64,000 nt of DNA from Mesorhizobium qingshengii (lineage in GTDB: Bacteria > Pseudomonadota > Alphaproteobacteria > Rhizobiales > Rhizobiaceae). Under the pieces are notes generated by a model. The model saw nothing but the letters and a program-made list of their open reading frames with translations, was not told the DNA's origin and made no database searches. The translations under genes and the position numbers were made by a program. The DNA lies in the NCBI RefSeq assembly GCF_027563465.1, contig NZ_JAPFQA010000006.1, positions 248,001-312,000 of the forward strand, given 5' to 3'. Shown here in pieces: positions 9,954 through 20,360 of this stretch; position 1 is the first letter of the stretch, and every line of letters begins with the position of its first letter.

Positions 9954-9969
9954 TGTCATTTAAGTGACA
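9954..9969. promoter_or_regulatory. Palindrome between divergent apaG and glycosyltransferase genes
   Basis: TGTCATTTAAGTGACA is a 16-bp inverted repeat with a single symmetric mismatch pair, 75-102 bp from each gene start. A candidate operator; no regulator can be named. Confidence 0.35.
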
Positions 9970-10043
9970 CATGACAATGATGGTGTGCTCCAACCAGTGC
10001 CTGGCGACTCGGGCGCTCTGTCGAACTGTCGAAAGCGGTCGCC

Positions 10044-11231
10044 ATGGAGACCGGCTTTCCCTGGAGTGACCGGATCTCGATGGAACTCACTCTCATAGCC
10101 GCCTTGCTTTCGACTGTTCTCATTGTCTCAAACCTCGCCAGCATCGTGCTCGCCGCTTCGCGTCTGAAGCGACGCCGCATCATCGCGCCGCCGACCGGCA
10201 AGTCGCAGCCGGTGTCGATCGTCGTGCCGTCGCGTGGCGTCGAGCCGTTCACGCATGAGACGCTGGAGCGCGCCTTCTCGCTCGACTGGCCGCGCTACGA
10301 ACTGATCTTCTGCGTCGCCCATGCCGATGATCCGGTGGTCAGATTGATCCGCGCCGCCATCGCCCGTTTTCCGGCAGTGCCGGCCCGCCTGTTGCTCGGC
10401 GACGACCGCATCAGCGCGAATCCGAAGCTCAACAATTGCGTCAAGGGTTGGGAAGCGGCGCGCCACGACTGGGTCGTCCTGGCCGATTCCAACGTGTTGA
10501 TGCCTGAAGATTACGTCCAGCACCTGATGGCGGCCTGGCGGCCGGACACCGGCCTTGTCTGCTCGACGCCGATCGGCTCGCGGCCGGACGGCTTCTGGGC
10601 CGAAGTCGAATGTGCCTTCCTCAACACGCTGCAGGCGCGCTGGCAATATGCCGGCGAGGCGCTTGGCCTTGGCTTTGCCCAGGGCAAGAGCATGTTGTGG
10701 AACAAACCGATGCTCGACGCCAGCGGCGGCATCCGCGCGCTGGCCGCCGAGATCGCCGAGGACGCTGCCGCGACCAAGCTGGTCAACGGCCTCGGCCTGC
10801 GCGTCAATCTCGTCGCCTCGCCCTTCGAGCAGCCGCTCGGCCGGCGCTCGCTCGGCGAGATCTGGTCGCGCCAGGCGCGTTGGGCGCGCCTGCGCCGTGT
10901 CACCTTCCCGCTGTTCTTCGCGCCCGAGATCCTGACCGGCGCGGCGGTGCCGCTGATGCTTGCGCTGGTCGCGGCGGCAAGCGCCGGCTCCAGTCTGCCG
11001 CTGACCCTCCTCGCCGTGCTGGCAGCCTTCTATCTTCCGGAATGCGCCCTGGCCTCGGCCAAGGGCTGGCATCTGTCGCCCCGCATGATCGCGGCGATGG
11101 TGGTGCGCGACATGATCCTGCCGGTGACGTGGGCACGCGGCTGGCTCGGCGGCGCCGTCGACTGGCGCGGCAACGCGATGACCATCGGCACCAAGGCGGC
11201 CGAACTGGAAGAGACGCCGTCGAGCGCCTGA
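10044..11231 (+). CDS. Glycosyltransferase, ceramide glucosyltransferase-like (GT2/GT21)
   Basis: 395 residues: an N-terminal membrane anchor, a GT-A catalytic domain and C-terminal membrane segments. The GT21 residue set is present: D1 in AHADD (95-96), D2 in LADSN (148), D3 in AEDAA (240) and the R-x-x-R-W motif (RQARW, 276-280). Family members transfer sugar from UDP-sugar to ceramide or diacylglycerol, and rhizobia and agrobacteria make such glycolipids. HpnI-type hopanoid enzymes are an alternative, but no hopanoid genes are near. A second in-frame ATG at 10080 is also plausible. Confidence 0.82.
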   Translation: METGFPWSDRISMELTLIAALLSTVLIVSNLASIVLAASRLKRRRIIAPPTGKSQPVSIVVPSRGVEPFTHETLERAFSLDWPRYELIFCVAHADDPVVRLIRAAIARFPAVPARLLLGDDRISANPKLNNCVKGWEAARHDWVVLADSNVLMPEDYVQHLMAAWRPDTGLVCSTPIGSRPDGFWAEVECAFLNTLQARWQYAGEALGLGFAQGKSMLWNKPMLDASGGIRALAAEIAEDAAATKLVNGLGLRVNLVASPFEQPLGRRSLGEIWSRQARWARLRRVTFPLFFAPEILTGAAVPLMLALVAAASAGSSLPLTLLAVLAAFYLPECALASAKGWHLSPRMIAAMVVRDMILPVTWARGWLGGAVDWRGNAMTIGTKAAELEETPSSA

Positions 11232-11246
11232 CGGCCAAAACCTCTG

Positions 11247-12434
11247 TTATTTGGCCTTCAGCGCCTGCGCGATATCCTTGAGCAGATCGTCGGTATCCTC
11301 CAAGCCGACCGAAAGCCTGAGCGTGCCCGGCCCGATGCCGAGTTCCGCGCGGGCCTCGTCGGTCAAATTCTTGTGCGTCGTTGTCGCCGGATGGGTGATC
11401 AGGCTCTTGGCGTCGCCGAGATTGTTGGAGATCAGCACGATATCGAGCGCGTTCTGCAAGGCGAAGGCCGCCTGCTTGCCGCCCTTCACATCGAGGCAGA
11501 TCAGCGTTGAGCCGCCCGACATCTGCTTCTTGACGATCGCCGCCTGCGGGTGATCAGCACGGCCGGGATAGATGACGCGGGCGATCTGTGGCTGCTCGGC
11601 GAGGAAGTCGGCGATCTTGCCGGCGCTCTCCGTCTGCTGCCGCACGCGCAGCGGCAGCGTTTCCAGGCCCTTCAGCAACGTCCAGGCGTTGAAGGGCGAC
11701 AGGCTGGGGCCGGTGTGGCGGAAATAGTCGTGCAGGTTCTCGTCGATCCACTTCTTGTCCGACAGGATGACGCCGCCAAGGCACCGTCCTTGGCCGTCAA
11801 TGTGCTTGGTCGCCGAATAGACGACGATATGCGCGCCAAGCTGCAAGGGTTTCTGCTGCAAGGGGGTGGCAAAGACATTGTCGACGACGAGCCGCGCGCC
11901 GATCGAATTGGCGAGTGAGGCAACCGCGGCGATGTCGACGACTTCCAGCGTCGGGTTGGTCGGGCTTTCCAGGAAGAACAGCTTGGTGTTCGGCCTGACC
12001 GCTTTTTCCCAGTTGGCGATGTCGGTGCCGTCGACCAGCGTTGCCTCGATGCCGTATCGAGGCGCCAGGGTCTCGACCACCCAGCGGCAGGAGCCGAACA
12101 GCGCGCGCGCCGCCACGATATGGTCGCCGGCCTTGACGCTGCACAGAAGGGCGGCGGTCACCGCCGCCATGCCCGACGCGGTGGCGCGTGCATCCTCGGC
12201 GCCTTCCAGCGCGCACATGCGCTTTTCGAACATGTCGACCGTCGGATTGGCGTAGCGTGAATAGATGAAGCCCGGCTCCTCGCCCTTGAAGCGGGCTTCG
12301 GCGGCCTGCGCCGTCTCATAGACATAGCCCTGGGTGAGGTACATCGCCTCGGAGGTTTCGCCGAATTGGGAACGCAGGGTTCCGGCGTGTACGAGTGCCG
12401 TCTGAGGCTTCCAGTTGCGCTTCTTGGTGCTCAT
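11247..12434 (-). CDS. metZ: O-succinylhomoserine sulfhydrylase
   Basis: 395-residue Cys/Met metabolism PLP enzyme. Motifs: SRYANPT (59-65), PLP lysine K210 in YSATKHIDGQGR, and the C-terminal SVGLED. It makes homocysteine from O-succinyl (or O-acetyl) homoserine and sulfide. ATG 12434 is chosen because the family begins there and the region upstream is a SAM-II riboswitch with terminator; the open frame through the riboswitch to 12599 is not coding. Riboswitch control by SAM fits the methionine role and supports MetZ over cystathionine-beta-lyase relatives. Confidence 0.93.
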   Translation of the reverse strand: MSTKKRNWKPQTALVHAGTLRSQFGETSEAMYLTQGYVYETAQAAEARFKGEEPGFIYSRYANPTVDMFEKRMCALEGAEDARATASGMAAVTAALLCSVKAGDHIVAARALFGSCRWVVETLAPRYGIEATLVDGTDIANWEKAVRPNTKLFFLESPTNPTLEVVDIAAVASLANSIGARLVVDNVFATPLQQKPLQLGAHIVVYSATKHIDGQGRCLGGVILSDKKWIDENLHDYFRHTGPSLSPFNAWTLLKGLETLPLRVRQQTESAGKIADFLAEQPQIARVIYPGRADHPQAAIVKKQMSGGSTLICLDVKGGKQAAFALQNALDIVLISNNLGDAKSLITHPATTTHKNLTDEARAELGIGPGTLRLSVGLEDTDDLLKDIAQALKAK

Positions 12435-12452
12435 CGCTCTTGTTCCAGACAC

Positions 12453-12483
12453 AAAAAAACCGGCCGCGAAAGTCGCAACCGGT
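12453..12483 (-). terminator. Expression-platform terminator of the metZ riboswitch
   Basis: On the minus strand a stem with arms CCGGTTGCG and CGCGGCCGG (two G-U pairs) around a short loop is followed by a run of seven T. It lies between the SAM-II aptamer and the metZ start, as expected for SAM-dependent transcription termination. Confidence 0.85.
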
Positions 12484-12508
12484 CCATACGGCCTTGCGGC
12501 CCGACGGT

Positions 12509-12562
12509 CCTTTAGCGACTTGTTTAACGTGGCTGCAAGCCGACCGGCCAAATCACCACGGG
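12509..12562 (-). ncRNA. SAM-II riboswitch aptamer
   Basis: The minus strand matches the SAM-II consensus: CCGTGGTGATTTGG, then GGCTTGCAGCCACG closing the P1 helix (CGTGG with CCACG), then the conserved pseudoknot tail TTAAACAAGTCGCTAAAG. SAM-II elements occur upstream of met genes in alphaproteobacteria and bind S-adenosylmethionine. Here it controls metZ. Confidence 0.95.
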
Positions 12563-12707
12563 ATAACGACCCTTTAGACCCGCGCCACGCTTGCGTCAAT
12601 TGCCGGCTTGATTAAGAGGTTTGTACCAGGCAGGTTCCGCGAAAGTGTTCCACGGTTTTGCGGCAAGAACCTGCGACAAGAAAAACGTCTGGCCTAGGAG
12701 TGGAGCC

Positions 12708-13802
12708 TTGCGGCAGACAGGCATTCTTCCCGATCAGGACATTTCGGCGCTGTTCCAGTCCGGTGCGCTGAAGTCGTCGCGCGCGCTGGATGCCGACCAG
12801 ATCCAGCCGGCCAGCCTTGATCTGAGGCTCGGCGACAAGGCATGGCGGGTGCGGGCCTCCTTCCTGCCCGGCCCCAGCCACAAGGTTTCGGAAAAGCTCG
12901 ACCGGCTGAAGCTGCACGAGATTGATCTTGCCGACGGCGCGGTGCTGGAAACCGGCTGCGTCTACATCGTACCATTGCTCGAAAGCCTTGCGCTGCCGGC
13001 GGAGATTTCGGCTTCGGCCAATCCGAAGAGCTCGACCGGGCGGCTCGACATCTTCACCCGTGTCATGACCGACCGTGGCCACGAGTTCGACAAGATCGCG
13101 GCCGGCTATCACGGGCCGCTCTACCTGGAAGTCAGCCCGCGCACCTTCCCGATTGTTGTGCGCACCGGCTCGCGGCTGTCGCAGATTCGCTTCCGCACCG
13201 GCAATGCGCTGCTGTCGGAAGCCGAGCTGCATGAATTGCATCGCGCCGAGATGCTGGTCGCCACCGAGCCGCCGAACATTTCCGGTGGCGGCATCGCACT
13301 GTCGATCGACCTCAATGGCGATGAGAATGGCCTGGTCGGCTATCGCGGCAAGCATCACACCGGTCTCGTCGACGTCGACAAGCGCGCCGCGCAGGAGGTT
13401 GTCGATTTCTGGGAGCCGATCCACAAGAGTGGCGCCGGCGAGCTGGTGCTTGATCCCGACGAGTTCTACATCCTCGTCAGCCAGGAGGCGGTGCATGTGC
13501 CGCCGCTCTATGCCGCCGAGATGACACCCTTCGATCCGCTGGTCGGCGAGTTCCGCGTCCACTATGCCGGTTTCTTCGATCCGGGCTTCGGTCATTCCGC
13601 GGCCGGTGGCACCGGCAGCCGGGCGGTGCTCGAAGTGCGCAGCCACGAAGTGCCGTTCATCCTCGATCATGGCCAGATCGTCGGCCGGCTGGTCTATGAG
13701 CATATGCTGAAGCGGCCGCAGGCGCTCTACGGCACCGACCTCGGCTCAAACTACCAGGCGCAGGGCCTGAAGCTGTCCAAGCATTTCCGCCCCGCGCGCT
13801 GA
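12708..13802 (+). CDS. dcd: 2'-deoxycytidine 5'-triphosphate deaminase (long, duplicated form)
   Basis: 364 residues from a TTG start at 12708, chosen because AGGAG (12696-12700) lies 7 bases upstream and homology begins at RQTGILPDQ. This is the long alphaproteobacterial DCD form with two trimeric-dUTPase-like halves: QPASLDLRLG and SANPKSSTGRLDIFTRV in the first, EVRSHEVPFILDHGQIVGRLVYEHM in the second. DCD makes dUTP for thymidylate synthesis. Compared with the about 190-residue E. coli enzyme it is nearly doubled. Confidence 0.85.
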   Translation: MRQTGILPDQDISALFQSGALKSSRALDADQIQPASLDLRLGDKAWRVRASFLPGPSHKVSEKLDRLKLHEIDLADGAVLETGCVYIVPLLESLALPAEISASANPKSSTGRLDIFTRVMTDRGHEFDKIAAGYHGPLYLEVSPRTFPIVVRTGSRLSQIRFRTGNALLSEAELHELHRAEMLVATEPPNISGGGIALSIDLNGDENGLVGYRGKHHTGLVDVDKRAAQEVVDFWEPIHKSGAGELVLDPDEFYILVSQEAVHVPPLYAAEMTPFDPLVGEFRVHYAGFFDPGFGHSAAGGTGSRAVLEVRSHEVPFILDHGQIVGRLVYEHMLKRPQALYGTDLGSNYQAQGLKLSKHFRPAR

Positions 13803-13903
13803 ACCACATTGCCATCAGGCAAGATACCTTGCCTGTGCTGGCTCATCATGCTTGGCTGCTTTGCTGGTCTTCAGGATGCCAGCGTTCAAGGGGAACCAAG
13901 AAA

Positions 13904-14677
13904 ATGCGGATTTCAAAATGGATCGTATCGGCAGCGGGCGCTGCCATGCTGGTTGTGGCGGCTGGCTCTTTGTCGGCGCAGGCCGCGGAGAAACTGAAAA
14001 TCGGCACCGAGGGCGCCTATCCGCCGTTCAACACCATCACCTCGGACGGCAAGGTGGTCGGCTTCGATATCGACATCGCCAATGCGCTGTGTGCCCAGAT
14101 GAAGGTCGAGTGCGAAATCGTCACCCAGGATTGGGATGGCATCATTCCCGCCCTGCAGGCCAAGAAGTTCGATGCCATCATCGCGTCGATGAGCATCACC
14201 GAGGAGCGCAAGAAGCAGGTCTCCTTCACCAACAAATACTATACGACGCCGCTTGCTTTGGTGGCGCCGAAGGACAGCGATCTCACCTCGACCGAACCGG
14301 CGGCGCTTGCCGGCAAGACGGTTGGCGCCCAGGCTTCGACCACGCAGGCCGACTATGCCCAGAATACCTATGGCAAGGCGGGCGCGGAGGCGAAGCTTTA
14401 CCCGACGCAGGAAGAGGCGATCACCGACCTGACCAACGGCCGGCTTGATGCCGTGATCTCGGACAAGTTCGTGCTGGTGGACTGGCTGAAGAAGGCGAGC
14501 GACGGCTGCTGCAAGCTGGTCGGCGACGTCAAGGGCACCGAGACGCAAGCCGGCATCGCCGTTCGCCTGGAAGACACGGCATTGCGCGACAAGCTCAACG
14601 CGGCAATCGACGCCATCGTCGCCGACGGCACCTACAAGAAGATCCAGGCCAAGTATTTCGACTTCGATATCTATTGA
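13904..14677 (+). CDS. Cationic amino-acid ABC transporter substrate-binding protein
   Basis: 257 residues with a Sec signal peptide (MRISKWIVSA...LSAQA-AEK). The type-3 solute-binding fold starts KIGTEGAYPPFNTITSDGKVVGFDIDIA, like HisJ/ArgT lysine-arginine-ornithine binding proteins; IIASMSITEERKK and DAVISDKF are family blocks. A Cys pair (GCCK) lies near the C-terminal third. No cognate permease or ATPase gene is adjacent, so it is an orphan binding protein here. ATG 13904 is preferred over 13829 because of the signal peptide and AAGGGG upstream. Confidence 0.9.
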   Translation: MRISKWIVSAAGAAMLVVAAGSLSAQAAEKLKIGTEGAYPPFNTITSDGKVVGFDIDIANALCAQMKVECEIVTQDWDGIIPALQAKKFDAIIASMSITEERKKQVSFTNKYYTTPLALVAPKDSDLTSTEPAALAGKTVGAQASTTQADYAQNTYGKAGAEAKLYPTQEEAITDLTNGRLDAVISDKFVLVDWLKKASDGCCKLVGDVKGTETQAGIAVRLEDTALRDKLNAAIDAIVADGTYKKIQAKYFDFDIY

Positions 14678-14695
14678 GGGTGAAGAGCGTCTCTT

Positions 14696-14839
14696 CCTTC
14701 TCCCCTTGTGGGAGAAGGTGTCGCCGCAGGCGACGGATGAGGGGTGTTCCAGGGAACGCCAACGCCTCACTCCACTGGAACACCCCTCATCCGTCTCGGC
14801 GCTGCGCGCCGATCCACCTTCTCCCACAGGGGGAGAAGG
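14696..14839. repeat. RIME-like composite palindromic repeat, copy 2
   Basis: Left arm begins CCTTCTCCCCTTGTGGGAG and contains ACGGATGAGGGGTGTTCCAG; the right arm is its near-exact inverse, ending GGGGGAGAAGG at 14839. Sub-hairpins in the arms differ in sequence (GTCGCCGCAGGCGAC on the left, CGGCGCTGCGCGCCG on the right) but both remain self-complementary. Lies between convergent genes. Confidence 0.85.
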
Positions 14840-14853
14840 GTAGGGGCACTACA

Positions 14854-15846
14854 TCAAAGCGCCTTCACCGCCACGTTGACTGGCTGCTCGATCTCGAGAG
14901 GATTGCGCAGCGGCAGGCCGAAATCCCTGGCCTCTATCTCGAACACGTCGCCGGCCTCGGTCCTGATGCCGTCGGCGAAGGACAGCGTCGCCGTTCCGAA
15001 CATGTGCACGTGCACGTCGCCGGGCTGGCGGAAGGCTGAGTATTTGAAATGGTGATGTTCGAGATTGGCGATGGTGTGCGACATGTTCGCTTCGCCCGAC
15101 AGGAACGGCTTTTCCCACAGCGTCTTGCCGTCGCGCACGATGCGCGAGGTGCCGCGGATGTCGGACGGCAGGTCGCCGATCAGGATCTCCGGTCCGAACG
15201 ACGCGTTGCGCAGCTTGGAATGGGCGAGGAAGAGATAGTTCACGCGCTCGGTCACGTGATCGGAAAACTCGTTCGACAGCGTGAAGCCGACGCGGAATGG
15301 CGCGCCGTCGTCGCCGATCACATAGATGCCGGCGATCTCGGGCTCCTCGCCGGCATCCATGGCGAAAGCCGGCGACATCAGGGCTGCACCTGGCGCCACC
15401 GCCATCGTGCCGTTGCCCTTGTAGAACCATTCCGGCTGCACGCCGACCTGGCCTTTCGCGGGTTTGCCGCCCTCCAGCCCCATGCGGAACATCTTCATGG
15501 AATCGGTGAGCTGCTCCTCGCCGTCGGTGCTGAGCTTCTTGTGCATGGAATCGCGCGTCGCCGCTGAGCCGAGATGCGTCAAGCCCGTGCCGGTGAGGTG
15601 GAGATGCGCGGGGTCGGGATGGTTGATCGGCGACACCAGCCGCCCCTTCTTGTAGGCGGCGTCGAGGTCGATGGTTTCACCGAAGCCCTTGCGTTCGATC
15701 AGCGCGACGAGGCCGACGCCGGTGCGGGCGGCCTCCATGGCCAGCGAATAGACGCTGCGCGCCCCGTTGATGATCCGGGTCTTGCCGCCATTGCGGGCAA
15801 CGACGCGGATGGTCTCGGCGTCATCGAGAATCTGGGAGATCAGCAT
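14854..15846 (-). CDS. gguC: GguC family protein (AraD1/fumarylacetoacetate-hydrolase-like)
   Basis: 330 residues from ATG 15846, which has GAGAGG upstream. It closely resembles GguC of agrobacterial chvE-gguABC operons; related AraD1 proteins of sugar-acid clusters are dehydratase-like members of the FAH superfamily. Conserved stretches include INHPDPAHLHLTGTGLTHLGSA, GVQPEWFYKG and FSDHVTERVNYLFLAHSKLR. Expected role: a later step in oxidative pentose or galactose catabolism tied to the transporter it is encoded with, though biochemical proof for GguC is limited. 189 bp downstream of gguB. Confidence 0.85.
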   Translation of the reverse strand: MLISQILDDAETIRVVARNGGKTRIINGARSVYSLAMEAARTGVGLVALIERKGFGETIDLDAAYKKGRLVSPINHPDPAHLHLTGTGLTHLGSAATRDSMHKKLSTDGEEQLTDSMKMFRMGLEGGKPAKGQVGVQPEWFYKGNGTMAVAPGAALMSPAFAMDAGEEPEIAGIYVIGDDGAPFRVGFTLSNEFSDHVTERVNYLFLAHSKLRNASFGPEILIGDLPSDIRGTSRIVRDGKTLWEKPFLSGEANMSHTIANLEHHHFKYSAFRQPGDVHVHMFGTATLSFADGIRTEAGDVFEIEARDFGLPLRNPLEIEQPVNVAVKAL

Positions 15847-16035
15847 GATGAATCCTCTCTCATTTGCCTTGGCATGGCTGCCGGCGCGGCAAACCTTCCC
15901 AAGCGCGGCCGGGACGTTGTCCATGCCACGGTTGAAATTCTCCGTTCGGATTGCGCTCGCGGGCCCGGTCCCTCGGGCGACTTCTTCGTGCCGCCCGGCA
16001 GTGCCGCGATGTGACCCGTATGCCTTCCTGTTTCC

Positions 16036-17324
16036 TCAACCCTTGTTCTTGTTGTAGACGTCGAACACCACGGCGCCGAGCAGCACCAGGCCTTTCACCA
16101 CCTGTTGCCAATCCACGTTGACGCCCATGATCGACATGCCGTTGTTCATGACGCCCATGATGAAGCCGCCGACCACCGCGCCGATGACCTGGCCGACGCC
16201 GCCCATGGCCGAAGCGCCGCCGATGAACACCGCGGCGATGACGTCGAGCTCGCTGCCGAGGCCCGCCGCCGGCACGGCCTGCCCAAGGCGTGCCGCGATG
16301 ATCAGGCCGCCAAGCGCCGACAGCACGCCCATGTTGACGAACACCATAAGGGTCAGCCGTTCGGTCTTGATGCCCGACAGCTGCGCCGCCTTGGCATTGC
16401 CGCCCATGGCGTAGATGCGGCGGCCGATCGTCATGCGTTTGGTGACGAAGACGAACAGCGCGATCAGCACGCCCATCACCATGAGAACGATCGGCAAGCC
16501 CTTGTAGGTGGCGAATTGGTAGACCAGGAACAGCGCGAGCGCACTGGTCACCAGGGTCTTCACGACGAACAGGGCGAAGGGCTCGGCTTCATAGCCATGC
16601 TGCTCGCGGGTGCGCCGTGCCCTGAGCCCGAAATAGGCATAGGCGAGCACGGCGACGACGCCGATCAGGATCGTCGTCATATGCAGCGTCAGGCCGCTGC
16701 CGATGATGGTCTTGCCGGCGGCGTTCACGGTCGGCGGGATCAGCGTCAAGGGGCCGATCACATCGGGAATGAAGCCGGAACTGAGTGCCTTGAAGCCGTC
16801 CGGAAGCGGCCCCACCGAAGACCCGCCGCCCAGCAGCGCCTGGCAGATGCCGCGGAAGATCAGCATTCCCGCCAGCGTGACGATGAAGCTCGGTATTCGG
16901 TGATAGGCAATCCAGTAGCCCTGAGCCGCGCCGATGCCGCCGCCGATGATGAGGCAGATGATCGACACAACCAGCGGATTGCTGAATGGGCCGAGCGGCC
17001 AAATGACCATCATCATCGCCGCCAGCGCGCCGATGAAACCGGCCACGGAGCCGACACTGAGGTCGATATGACCCGAAACAATCACCAAAAGCATGCCCAG
17101 CGCCATCACGATGATGAAGGAATTCTGCTGGACGAGGTTGCTCAGGTTCACCGGCTTGAACAGTGTGCCGGAGGTGGTGAACTGGAAGAACACCATGATG
17201 GCGATCAGCGCCAGGATCAGGCCATATTCGCGCAAATTGGTGATCAGCGCCGAGACGGCGACGCGCGGTCCCTGCTGCACATCCTCGGCGACGCCGCTTT
17301 TCGGCGCGGGAGCGCTTTCGGTGC

Positions 17325-17328
<4 letters not shown>
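16036..17328 (-). CDS. gguB: Sugar ABC transporter permease GguB
   Basis: 430-residue polytopic permease of the ribose/xylose (CUT2) type with about 10-12 spans. Typical blocks: [24 protein letters not shown], the [14 protein letters not shown] cytoplasmic insert found in XylH/GguB-type permeases, and [22 protein letters not shown] (EAA-like loop). Its start overlaps the gguA stop (ATGA at 17325-17328), indicating translational coupling. Confidence 0.93.
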
Positions 17329-18857
<1,529 letters not shown>

Positions 18858-18932
18858 CAGGAATACCGCTCCTCCGAGGTCCGGAACAATGCCGGGGGGC
18901 TAGTATGCGAATTTTGGATTCGCCGCGCTAGC

Positions 18933-18963
18933 AAAAAGGGGCCCCGCTGTGCGCGGGACCCCA
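18933..18963 (-). terminator. Intercistronic terminator/attenuator after chvE
   Basis: Minus strand GGGGTCCCGC and GCGGGGCCCC form a 10-bp stem with a 5-base loop followed by TTTTT, 17 bases after the chvE stop codon. Likely gives the binding protein a much higher transcript level than gguABC. Confidence 0.8.
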
Positions 18964-18979
18964 GGCTTTGCAAATGCGA

Positions 18980-20047
18980 TTACTTCAGGTCTTCGGCCTT
19001 GATATAGCCGGAGTCGACCACCAGTGCCTGGTAGTTCGACTTGTCGACTTCATGCGGCGTCAGCAGGATCGAGGGAACGACCTTGACGTCGTTGTTGTAG
19101 GTCTTGGTGTCGAGGCCTTCCGGCTTGCCGCCCGAGAGCACCTTGTCGACCAGGCCGACAGTGGCCTTGGCCAGTTCGCGGGTGTCCTTGAACACGGTCG
19201 AGTACTGCTCGCCCGAGATGATCAGCTTGACCGAAGCGGTCTCGGCGTCCTGGCCGGTCACAACAGGCCAGGGCTGAGCGGCCGTGCCGTAGCCCACGGC
19301 GCGCAGCGAGGCGGTGATACCACGCGACAGGCCGTCATAAGGCGACAGAACGCCATCGACGCGGCTGCCGTCCGAGTAGTTGGCGGAGAGCAGATTGTCC
19401 ATGCGGGCCTGGGCGGTTGCCGCCAGCCAGCGCAGCGTGCCGACCTTGTCCATGCCCATCTGGCCGGACTTCACGACCAGCACCTTGCTGTCGATCAGCG
19501 GCTGAAGAACGGACATGGCGCCGTTGTAGAAGAAGAAGGCGTTGTTATCGTCGGGCGAACCGCCGAACAGTTCGATGTTGAACGGACCCTTCTTGTCCGG
19601 GTAGCCCAGGCCCTTGAGCAGCGAATTGGCCTGGATGACGCCGACGCCGAAATTGTCGAAGGTGGTGTAGTAGTCGACATTTGCGGTCTTCTTGATCAGG
19701 CGGTCATAGGCGACGACGACGACACCGGCGTCAGCGGCCTTCTGCAGCGCGTCCGACAGCGTGGTGCCGTCGATGGAGGCGATGATCAGTGCCTTCGGAC
19801 CCTTGGTGATTTCGTTTTCCAGCTGGCTGAGCTGGTTGGGGATGTCATCCTGCGCGTATTGCAGGTCTACGGTGTAGCCGAGAGCCTCGAGCTGGGACTT
19901 GACGGCGTCGCCGTCGTTGATCCAGCGCTGCGAGGTCTTGGTGGGCATCAGCACGCCTACCAGACCTTTGTCGGCCGCGTAGGCGGTGGCCGACATGGCC
20001 GCGATGCTGACCGCCAAGGCGGCGACTAATGTCTTGATGATTTTCAC
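18980..20047 (-). CDS. chvE: Periplasmic multiple-sugar-binding protein ChvE
   Basis: 355 residues: Sec signal peptide ([13 protein letters not shown]...AYA-ADKG) then a type-1 periplasmic binding fold with the ChvE blocks [45 protein letters not shown] and [13 protein letters not shown]. ChvE binds aldoses; in Agrobacterium it also contacts the VirA sensor, whereas in other rhizobia it serves uptake and chemotaxis. First gene of chvE-gguABC and divergent from a gbpR-like regulator. Confidence 0.95.
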   Translation of the reverse strand: MKIIKTLVAALAVSIAAMSATAYAADKGLVGVLMPTKTSQRWINDGDAVKSQLEALGYTVDLQYAQDDIPNQLSQLENEITKGPKALIIASIDGTTLSDALQKAADAGVVVVAYDRLIKKTANVDYYTTFDNFGVGVIQANSLLKGLGYPDKKGPFNIELFGGSPDDNNAFFFYNGAMSVLQPLIDSKVLVVKSGQMGMDKVGTLRWLAATAQARMDNLLSANYSDGSRVDGVLSPYDGLSRGITASLRAVGYGTAAQPWPVVTGQDAETASVKLIISGEQYSTVFKDTRELAKATVGLVDKVLSGGKPEGLDTKTYNNDVKVVPSILLTPHEVDKSNYQALVVDSGYIKAEDLK

Positions 20048-20360
20048 TTAACTCTCCCTGGTTGATGGACGCGGCACCCCGGGGGTCGCGGGCCGCGCAA
20101 TCGTGCAGAAGCGCCAAGGCACTGCTGCCGTCATATCGATCTCCGGTATCCTCCCATGGCTCCGAGCCGCTGATTTCAATCGATACGATTTTTCTCGTCA
20201 GCGACCGTGGCGTCTCGGAACGCGCGAAGGGTGTGGCCCTTTGCCATAACTGTCAAATGCGATCTTTGATGGTTGCTATATCACTATTGGTATGTGCTAT
20301 GAGACGTCGCGGGACCGCCGGCAATCCCGGCCGGCGGCGAGCGGAGGCGGCGAAAAAGCC
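20048..20360. promoter_or_regulatory. Divergent chvE / gbpR promoter region
   Basis: A 313-bp gap without a gene. On the minus strand TTGACA (20256-20251) is a perfect -35-like hexamer facing chvE, with no convincing -10. Around 20265-20305 is an AT-richer segment with repeated CTAT words (GCTATATCACTATTGG, GTGCTATG), a plausible binding area for the LysR-type regulator. Individual half-sites cannot be fixed from one sequence. Confidence 0.4.

Noticed and set aside
12435..12599. Upstream extension of metZ
   Set aside because: The frame passes through the SAM-II aptamer and its terminator; the MetZ N-terminus is at 12434.
13904..14839. The binding-protein gene plus downstream palindrome as part of an ABC operon or insertion sequence
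   Set aside because: No permease or ATPase follows, and the palindrome encodes no transposase and matches other small intergenic repeats in the window.
18968..20029. A 353-codon plus-strand frame
   Set aside because: Antisense to chvE, whose signal peptide and binding-protein motifs are unambiguous.
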